Assembly: GCF_021390435.2 (NCBI RefSeq)
Contig: NZ_JAJVCN010000003.1
Span: forward strand, 124,001-188,000
Reading direction: 5' to 3'
Length of the DNA: 64,000 nt
Origin: Kibdelosporangium philippinense
GTDB taxonomy: Bacteria > Actinomycetota > Actinomycetes > Mycobacteriales > Pseudonocardiaceae
The notes under the pieces were generated by a model, which was not told where the DNA came from, did not search any database, and was given only the letters and a program-made list of their open reading frames with translations. This document shows, one piece after another, positions 25,917-34,000 of this stretch. Positions within the stretch are counted from its first letter, which is position 1, and each line of letters begins with the position of its first letter. The translations under genes were made by a program, and so were the position numbers.

Positions 25917-28900
25917 TCAGCGAATCATGCTGCGGATCTGGCGTGCGGCGACCGACAGCATCGCGAGGTCCATCCGGCCGGCCCAGTGCCGCAGTTCGTC
26001 GAGCGCCGTACGGGCCCGCGCCAGCCGCGACGCGTTCGCCTTCTCCCAGTTCTCGATCTTCTGCTGCGCGCTCTGGCCCGGGTCGCTGTGCTGCAAGGCG
26101 TCCAGCGTGATCGAGCGCAACGACGAGTACACGTCGTCCCGCAACGCCAGTCGTGCCAAAGCATGCCAGCGGTTGCCGCGTTCGAGGCCGCTGATGAACG
26201 TCAGCACTTGGTCGACGTCCAGGTGGTCGGCCATGGCGTAGTACAGCTCCGCAGTCTCGAGCGGGCTGCGTTCCATGTCCATCCCGGCCTCGCGCTCGGC
26301 GAGCTCGGCCACCTCGATCACGTCCAGCAGGCCGTACGCGTCCAGCAGGGCGGCGATCCGCCCAGCCAACGCCTCGGGCACGCCGTGCTTGACCAGCTCA
26401 GCGGTGTCGTGCTCGACCGCTTGCTTGGCCTGGCCACGCAGCAAGTCGCCGACCTTGGGCGCGATCACCTTGACCACCCGGGAGAACCGGTTGATCTCCG
26501 CGCCGACCGCGAGCGGCTGCGGCCGGTTGGACAGCAGCCAGCGTGAGGCCCGGTCGAGCAGCCGCCGAGTCTCCAGGACCATCTTGTCGGCGATCTCGGT
26601 CGGGATCTGGTTGTCCAGCGCGTCGATCTCCCGCCAGATCGACGGCAGGTCGTACACGCGGGTCACCACCGTGAACGCACGGACCGCGTCGGTCGCGGAC
26701 GCGTGGATCTCCTCGGCGAGCCGGAACGGGTACGTGATCCCGGCGCCATCGATGACCTCGTTGGCCAGCACGGTCGTGGTGATCTCACGGCTGAGCGGGT
26801 GCGCCGCGATCGCGTCACCGAACCGTTCACGCAGCTGACTCGGGAAGTAGTCGGTCAACCGGCTGGCGAACACGCCCTGGCTGGGCAGTTCGCTGGCCAG
26901 CAGCTCTTCCTTGAGGCTGAGCTTGACGTGCGCGAGCAGCGTGGCCAGTTCCGGCGAAGTCAGACCGAGGCCCGCCTTCTCCATCTCCTTGAACCTTTGG
27001 GCGGTCGGCAGCGCCTCAAGCTCCCGGTCCAGCCCGTGGTGCTCAGCGAACTCAGCGACCAGACGGGCGTGCACCGACAGCATCGGCGTGGCGTGCGCCC
27101 GGCTGACACCCATCACGGCGTTCTGGCGGTAGTTGTCGGCCAGGACCAGGTCACCGACCTCGTCGGTCATTTCAGCGAGCAGGTCGTTGCGCTGCTGCTC
27201 GGTCAGCTTCCCGCTGGTGACCAGATGGTCGAGCATGATCTTGATGTTGACCTCGTGGTCGGAGCAATCCACCCCGGCCGAGTTGTCCAGCGCGTCGGTA
27301 TTGACTTTGCCGCCGGAGCGCGCGAACTCGATCCGGCCGCGCTGGGTCAGGCCGAGGTTGCCGCCCTCACCGACGACCTTCACGCGCAGGTCGGCGCCGT
27401 TGACGCGGATCGCGTCGTTGGCCTTGTCGCCGACGTCGCCGTGCGACTCGGTGGCGGCCTTGACGTACGTGCCGATGCCGCCGTTCCACAGCAGGTCCAC
27501 CGGTGCCAGCAGGATCGCCTTCATCAGCTCGAAGGGCGTGAGCTTCGCCGTGCCCTCGGGCAGGCCGAGCACCTCGACGATCTCCGCGCTGAGCGGGATC
27601 GACTTGACGCTGCGCGGCCAGATCCCGCCGCCCTTGCTGATCAACGACCGGTCGTAGTCGTCCCACGAGGACCGCGGCAGGTCGAACATCCGGCGGCGCT
27701 CGGCGAACGACGTGGCCGCGTCCGGGTTCGGGTCGATGAAGATGTGCCGGTGGTCGAACGCGGCGACCAGGCGGATGTGCTCGGACAGCAGCATCCCGTT
27801 GCCGAACACGTCGCCGGACATGTCGCCGACACCGACGACCGTGAAGTCCTGGGTCTGCGTGTCCACGCCCAGCTCACGGAAGTTGCGCTTGACGCTCTCC
27901 CACGCGCCGCGCGCGGTGATGCCCATGGCCTTGTGGTCGTAGCCGACCGAGCCGCCGGAGGCGAACGCGTCGCCGAGCCAGAAGCCGTAGTCCTTGGCGA
28001 CCTCGTTGGCGATGTCGGAGAACGTCGCCGTGCCCTTGTCCGCCGCGACCACGAGGTAGCTGTCGTCGCTGTCGTAGCGCGCGACCTGCGGCGCCGGGAT
28101 CGTCTTGCCCGCTTCGAGGTTGTCGGTCAGGTCCAGCAACCCGGAGATGAACATGCGGTAGCACGCGATGCCCTCGTTGAGCTGCGCCTGACGGTCCAAG
28201 CCCGGGTCACCGGAGGCGGCAGGTGGCCGCTTGACCACGAACCCGCCCTTCGCGCCGACCGGCACGATCACGGCGTTCTTCACGGCCTGTGCCTTGACCA
28301 GGCCGAGGATCTCGGTCCGGAAGTCCTCGCGGCGGTCGGACCAACGCAGGCCGCCTCGGGCGACCGGCCCGAACCGCAGATGCACGCCCTCGACGCGCGG
28401 CGAGTACACGAAGATCTCGAACCGCGGCCGTGGCTGCGGCAGCTCGGGCACCGCACGCGGGTCCATCTTCAACGCCAGGTACGGCCGCGCGTTGCCGTCA
28501 GCGTCGGTGACCATGTAGTTCGTGCGCAGGGTCGCGTTGATCAGCATGAGCAGACTGCGCAGGATGCGGTCCTCGTCGAGGCTGGTGACCTCGTCGATCA
28601 TCTGGGTGATCTCGTCGACCTGGGTCTTCAGGCTCGCGAGCCTGGTCTGCTCGTCGGTCGTGACGTCGAACCGGCATTCGAACAGCTTGACCAGGGCCGT
28701 CGCGACATCGGTGTGCCGCAGGACGGTGTCCTCGATGTAGTCCTGGCTGAACGGCGTGCTGGCCTGCCGCAGATAACGCGAGTACGCCCGCAGGATCGTC
28801 GCCTGCCGCCAGCTGACGCCCGCGCGCAGCACCAGCGAGTTGAACCGGTCGACCTCGGCCTCGCCGCGCCAAGCAGCCGCGAAGGCGTCCTGGAACTGGG

Positions 28901-30890
28901 TCCTGGCCAGCTCAAGGTCCTCGTCGGTCCGGTCGGCCAGCATCGACGGATCCAGTCGCAGGCCGAAGTCGTAGATCCACCAGGCCATGCCGCCGTCGTT
29001 GCGCAGCTCGTACGGCCGTTCGTCGATCACCTCGACGCCCATGGCCGTCAACACCGGCAGCACCTGCGACAAGGTCACGCCCTCGCCGCACAGGTACAGC
29101 TTCAGGCGCCGCTCCCCCGGCTCCGCATGCTCGGGGACATAGAACCGGATGTCCATGTCGCCCTCGTTCTCGAGGGCCTGGAGCCTGCGCAGGTCGTGCA
29201 ACGCCTCCGAAGCGCTGAAGTCCTCCTTGTACGCCTCGGGGAAGACGCCCGCGAGGCGCTGGCCCTGCTGCGAAGCGGACTCGGTGCCGATCGACACCAC
29301 GCCGGTGGCGCCGTTGCCGGTCTTCTCCCGCTGCTCGGCGACCACGGCCTCGGCCATCCGGTCTTCCCAGCTGCGGATGGCCGCGGTGAGCTTCTCCTGG
29401 ATACGCGGCACGTCCGGCTCGATCTGCTGCTGGTGCTGCGGATCAGTGTGCACGGTGAAGTAGACCTGGGCGAGGGAGAACTCGCCGATGCGCGCGTTGT
29501 ACTCCAGGTTCGAGCCGTTCAGCTCGGCCAGCAGGACTTCCTGCATGGCCAGCCGGGTCGTCGTGGTGTACCGGTCACGCGGTAGGAACACAAAGCACGA
29601 GAAGAAGCGGCCGTACGGGTCGCGGCGGAGAAACAGCCGCAGCCTGCGTCTGTCAGCGAGCGCGATAACGCCGGTCGCGGTGGCGTACAACGATTCCGCG
29701 GTGGACGAGAACAGCTCGGCACGCGGCCAGTTCTGGATGACTTCGAGCATCCGCTGACCGGAGTACGACTCCAACGGGAACCCGGCCTCGTGGATCACCT
29801 CACGCACGCGGCGCTCGACCACAGGGATGTCCAGCACGTTCTCGTGCAACGCGGCCGTGGTGAACACACCGAGGAACCGGTGCTCGCCAGTGACCTGGCC
29901 GTCCGCGTCGAACGTCTTCACGCCGACGTAGTACGGATATACCGAACGGTGCACAGTGGACGGAGCACTCGCCTCGGTGAGCACAAGCAGCTTCGGCGCC
30001 AACGCGGACGCGACAATCGAGTCAGGTCCCGCGGTCAGGCTGCGTGCCGCGAGACTGTCTTGCCTCAGGACTCCGAGACCGGTCGCGAGCACTGCCTTCA
30101 GCGCGGGGTCACCGTCGCCCTGGACCAGCTCGTACTGCCGGTAACCAAGGAACGTGAAATGACCTTGGGACAGCCAGCGCAGCAACGAGATCCCGTCGCT
30201 GACGTCGGTGTCCTCCAGCGGCGGCGGGTCGGCTTCCAGTTGGTCCGCGAGGTGGCGCGCCTGCCCAGCCATCTTGGCGGCGTCTTCGACGACCTCACGC
30301 ACATCGTTGAGCACCGAGTACAGCCCGGTGGCGATCGCACGGCCGCGATCCGGGTCCGTGACCAGGTCGATCTCGATGTACATCCACGATTCGACCAGCG
30401 CGTCCGCGGGCGGCTCGCCCGGGTCGGCGGTCGGCAGGACCTCGCGCAGGGTGCCCGCGACATCCCTGCGCACCACGACGATGGGGTGCACGACACGCTG
30501 AACCTGCACGCCACTGCGAACCAGCTCGGCGCTGACAGATTCGACGAGGTACGGCATGTCGTCGGTGACAATCTGGATGACGGTCGAAGTGGTTGACCAG
30601 CCATCCGTCTCAGCCGTCGGGTTGATCGGCCGGATCACCGGACGCCCAGGCACCCGCTTCGCCGCGAGGTCAAGGTGCGCGCGAACGGCACCGACCAGGT
30701 CGCCGGGAGCGAAGTCGATGACTTCCTCCGGTGGCACATAGCGGTAGTAGAGCCGGATCAAGTCGGCGATCTCGGGGGCCGATCCCGCGGCCTGCGCCAC
30801 CAGCTCGTCCCTGATCTGCTCAGGGCTGGCCATGGCGGCTGCCCTTGCCGCGACGGTGTTCGGATGGGACTGGACTCCAGTCGAGGTCAT
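25917..30890 (-). CDS. gdh: NAD-dependent glutamate dehydrogenase, large (180-kDa) type
   Basis: The 1657-aa protein has the length of the GDH-180 class. The N-terminal half contains ACT-like regulatory repeats (VTDDMPYLVESVSAELVR). The central catalytic domain shows VARGGLRWSDRREDFRTEILGLVKAQ with the active-site Lys in GAKGGFVVKRP. The NAD-binding region is VGVGDMSGDVFGNGMLLS. It converts L-glutamate to 2-oxoglutarate and ammonium. In mycobacteria the homologue is Rv2476c, controlled by GarA and PknG, which are not in this window. The ATG at 30890 is the first start in the frame. Confidence 0.95.
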   Translation of the reverse strand: MTSTGVQSHPNTVAARAAAMASPEQIRDELVAQAAGSAPEIADLIRLYYRYVPPEEVIDFAPGDLVGAVRAHLDLAAKRVPGRPVIRPINPTAETDGWSTTSTVIQIVTDDMPYLVESVSAELVRSGVQVQRVVHPIVVVRRDVAGTLREVLPTADPGEPPADALVESWMYIEIDLVTDPDRGRAIATGLYSVLNDVREVVEDAAKMAGQARHLADQLEADPPPLEDTDVSDGISLLRWLSQGHFTFLGYRQYELVQGDGDPALKAVLATGLGVLRQDSLAARSLTAGPDSIVASALAPKLLVLTEASAPSTVHRSVYPYYVGVKTFDADGQVTGEHRFLGVFTTAALHENVLDIPVVERRVREVIHEAGFPLESYSGQRMLEVIQNWPRAELFSSTAESLYATATGVIALADRRRLRLFLRRDPYGRFFSCFVFLPRDRYTTTTRLAMQEVLLAELNGSNLEYNARIGEFSLAQVYFTVHTDPQHQQQIEPDVPRIQEKLTAAIRSWEDRMAEAVVAEQREKTGNGATGVVSIGTESASQQGQRLAGVFPEAYKEDFSASEALHDLRRLQALENEGDMDIRFYVPEHAEPGERRLKLYLCGEGVTLSQVLPVLTAMGVEVIDERPYELRNDGGMAWWIYDFGLRLDPSMLADRTDEDLELARTQFQDAFAAAWRGEAEVDRFNSLVLRAGVSWRQATILRAYSRYLRQASTPFSQDYIEDTVLRHTDVATALVKLFECRFDVTTDEQTRLASLKTQVDEITQMIDEVTSLDEDRILRSLLMLINATLRTNYMVTDADGNARPYLALKMDPRAVPELPQPRPRFEIFVYSPRVEGVHLRFGPVARGGLRWSDRREDFRTEILGLVKAQAVKNAVIVPVGAKGGFVVKRPPAASGDPGLDRQAQLNEGIACYRMFISGLLDLTDNLEAGKTIPAPQVARYDSDDSYLVVAADKGTATFSDIANEVAKDYGFWLGDAFASGGSVGYDHKAMGITARGAWESVKRNFRELGVDTQTQDFTVVGVGDMSGDVFGNGMLLSEHIRLVAAFDHRHIFIDPNPDAATSFAERRRMFDLPRSSWDDYDRSLISKGGGIWPRSVKSIPLSAEIVEVLGLPEGTAKLTPFELMKAILLAPVDLLWNGGIGTYVKAATESHGDVGDKANDAIRVNGADLRVKVVGEGGNLGLTQRGRIEFARSGGKVNTDALDNSAGVDCSDHEVNIKIMLDHLVTSGKLTEQQRNDLLAEMTDEVGDLVLADNYRQNAVMGVSRAHATPMLSVHARLVAEFAEHHGLDRELEALPTAQRFKEMEKAGLGLTSPELATLLAHVKLSLKEELLASELPSQGVFASRLTDYFPSQLRERFGDAIAAHPLSREITTTVLANEVIDGAGITYPFRLAEEIHASATDAVRAFTVVTRVYDLPSIWREIDALDNQIPTEIADKMVLETRRLLDRASRWLLSNRPQPLAVGAEINRFSRVVKVIAPKVGDLLRGQAKQAVEHDTAELVKHGVPEALAGRIAALLDAYGLLDVIEVAELAEREAGMDMERSPLETAELYYAMADHLDVDQVLTFISGLERGNRWHALARLALRDDVYSSLRSITLDALQHSDPGQSAQQKIENWEKANASRLARARTALDELRHWAGRMDLAMLSVAARQIRSMIR

Positions 30891-31031
30891 GTTCTCCAGG
30901 CTCCGCGCTCGTCGGCACCGTGTGCGGCACGTCGTTGTGCCAGTTGTTGTGCCAGCTGCGACCTAACCCTAGTTGGCCGCGCATCCAACCCATGCAACCA
31001 CCAGTGGGACTTGATGATGATTTAGGGGGCT

Positions 31032-34000
31032 TCAATAGCCGGTTTCACCGCGGTGGCGGTCGGTGTCCTCACCGGTTGCCGCCTCAAGCCCCTCATATGC
31101 GGACAGAACGTCCTCATCAGGGGCATCAGAAGTCGACGACTGGTACGCCACAAGGGCTTCAGCGAGCAAATCGGCCAACTTCAAATCGGTCCGTTCACGG
31201 CGCCGAAGGCGGCTGGGCCGGTCATCACCAGCCTCATCAGCGGCCCGTTCGGTACGCCGCCTCGGCCTTTCCGGACGTCCCTCGGTCAGTCGCCGCTTGG
31301 ACAATTCGTCGACACCTGAAGAAGAAAGCCGACGTGCCATGGAAGATTCGTCCGGCTGAATCGTTTTCTCGACCGGTTCAGTGTTCTTGCTGACACCCGA
31401 TTCGGTGACAGCGTCTTCGCCCGTAGCTTTCTCAGTGCCGATGGCTTTTTCACTACCTGTAGCTTTTTGGGTGCCTGTGGCTTTTTCGGTGCCAGCGTCC
31501 GAGGCCACCCCGGTGGCAGCTCCCGAAGGAGAGGGGCGCCGCGACAAACCCTCGGGCCCCAAAGAGAAAACCGCGGGGCGCGCGACGTCGACAGGACCAG
31601 ACTGCTCAGGAGGCAAAGCAGCGGCAGAAGGCACCGCGGCGGCAGGCTGTTGTCGCTGCGGCGGCGGAGCGGGAGCGGCGGTATCTGGCTCCGACGCCCG
31701 ACGGCGCCCCGGCCGAGTCTCCTCTCCAACACGATCCACAGAGGACTCACCAGAACCCGCCAACCCCAGAATGGCATCTCGCACAGAGGAGGCGTCGGAC
31801 CGGCCGCGAGATATGCGTGTGGTGGGCGCGTTCCTGGCGGTGTCCTCGCCGAGAATCGCTTCGAGCCCAAGCGATTCACGCACAAGCTCATTCGAGACCG
31901 TTTCCGGCCCAGCGAATCGACCGCCAGTGTCTACCTGTTGGTCGGCCTCAAGGTCGCCTCGGCGGCCGCGATCGGTCTGGGCCCGGGGCGCACCACTCGA
32001 CGTCGCATCCATGCCGGGCGACTCGGCAGACCGCTCGTGGCTTATGTCCGGACCATGCGTCCGCCTGCCAGCTACCTCATCCGAAACCGATTCCGCACCG
32101 GGGTATCCGGGGTGCGAGCGTTGGGCACGTGTCCCCCAAGCATCCGGTGAGCCGAAACTCGTCTCACCGAGGATCGCGTCCAGGCCAAGGGATTCGGAAA
32201 TGTTCGGCCGAGTTTTCTCGCCGATGGCGCGTGATTCAGGCGGCCGCGATCCAGTCGGCTCCTCCTCGCCGCCTTGTGGCTGCGGCATCCTTCGACGACC
32301 AGCGGACTCGCTGTGCGGCGGGATCTCGCGACGCCCAGCTGTATCGCCCGAGGACAGCATCTCCAGGCCACCAACGGGATCGCCCACCGACGACACTTCC
32401 CAGCCACCAACAGTGCCACTCGGCCCCGACACTTCCCGGCCACCAGCAGTGTCGCTTGGCAGCGGCATCTCGCGGCGGTCTACGGCTCCGCTTGACGCCT
32501 GGTCTGGCATCCCGCGGCGACGCGGCATTTCATGGTCACCCGGCACATCGAGCGAGCCACCTTGCGAGCGAAGCGATTCCGGCATCCGTCGGCGGCCCGT
32601 GGACGCCTCCGGGAACGCGTTACCCGAGGGTCCACTGTGTCCTTCGGATTCACCCGGACCGCTTGGCTCCGTTGGTTTCCAGCGAAGACCGAAGTCAGCC
32701 ACGTCCTCCGCGTCAGGCTTCCGCCGACGGCCGCCGTCGGACGGGGCCTCCGCGTCAGATTTCCGGCGACCACCGAGAGCAGCCAAGTCATCCAAATCGG
32801 ACTTTCCCCGGCCAGCTAGGTCATCCGGGTCGGGCTTCCGCCGACCACCAAAGCCAACCGCGTCATCCGCGTCAGACTTCCGCCGACCACCAAAGCCAGC
32901 CACGTCCTTCACATCGGGGCCACCCCGACCACCGAGGCCAGCCAGGTCTTCTGGATCGGGCTTGCCCCGGCCACTAACGCCGGCCAGGTCCCGCAGATCC
33001 GAATTCCGCCGACTACCCAGGTCACCTAGGTCTTCCGAGGCGGGCTTCCGGCCGACGCCTAGGCCAGCCAGATCTGCCACATCGGGGTTCCGGCGACTGC
33101 CGGGGTCACCTGGATCCTGCGCGTCGGGCTTCCAGCGGCGGCCTGTTCGCTCTGGGGCGCTTGGCGTTTCGCGTCCGACAGACTCTTTTTCCGGTTCTTT
33201 TTCCGGCAATGGTTCTGGCTTGCGTCGCCGCCCAGGCTCCGGTTCTTGTTCGGGCATGCGTCGACGGCCTGTTGGCTCTGGCTCGGTCGGCCATATGTCT
33301 GGCATGCGCCGACGACCCGTCGATTCTCCTTGCGCCCTCCGACTTTCGGGGTTTTCGGGTTCGCTTTCGCTTTCGTTTGGCCACTCTGGCATCCGGCGGC
33401 GGCCGGTGGTTTGGCCGACTTCCGGCTTCGGGGCTTCGATCCTGGTGGAGAGCTCGGGTTCCTCGAAGGGTTCCGGCATGCGCCGTCGGCCCGTCGACTC
33501 GCCTGGCCTCGTGCTGGCTGCCGGGGTTTCTGTTTCGTTCGCGTCCGGCATTCGGCGGCGGCCGGTTGTTTCCGGATTGTCGTCCGGTTCTGTCGCGCGA
33601 CGGGATGGGTCGCGTGGCAGGGCGCGGCGACGGGCCCTGGGGTTCTCCGGATCCAGCTCCGATGTCCATCTGCGGCGCTGTGGGTCTGGGTCGGCGTCTG
33701 GGTCGTCCGGGGCGGGGATGTCCGGTCCGATTGGAAACCGTGGGCGTGGGTTTGGCCTGTGCTCCGGGTCTTCGGCTGGCTCGTCCGGTTCTGTCGGGCG
33801 CCTGCGACGGCCAGGCTGGGGTTCCACGTCCGGGTCGGGCGGGATCGGAACCTCTGGACTGTCCGGTGGGGTGGGGATCTCGTCCGGGTCGGGCGGCTGT
33901 GGGATGGAGGCGCGCTCGCCTTCCTCCGCCGCGGCCAGGATCTCGTCGCCGGTGCTGCTGTAAGTCTTCATTGGTTGGTCGATCGCGTACTGGTCGTATT

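Noticed and set aside
26703..29585. 960-aa open frame antisense to gdh
   Set aside because: The minus-strand gdh frame has clear conserved motifs throughout. The plus frame has none and is a typical high-GC shadow.
31381..33963. 860-aa open frame antisense to the giant protein
   Set aside because: It is a GC-skew shadow. It lacks domains, reads as Arg/Pro/Ser-rich repeats mirroring the disordered region, and has no ribosome site.
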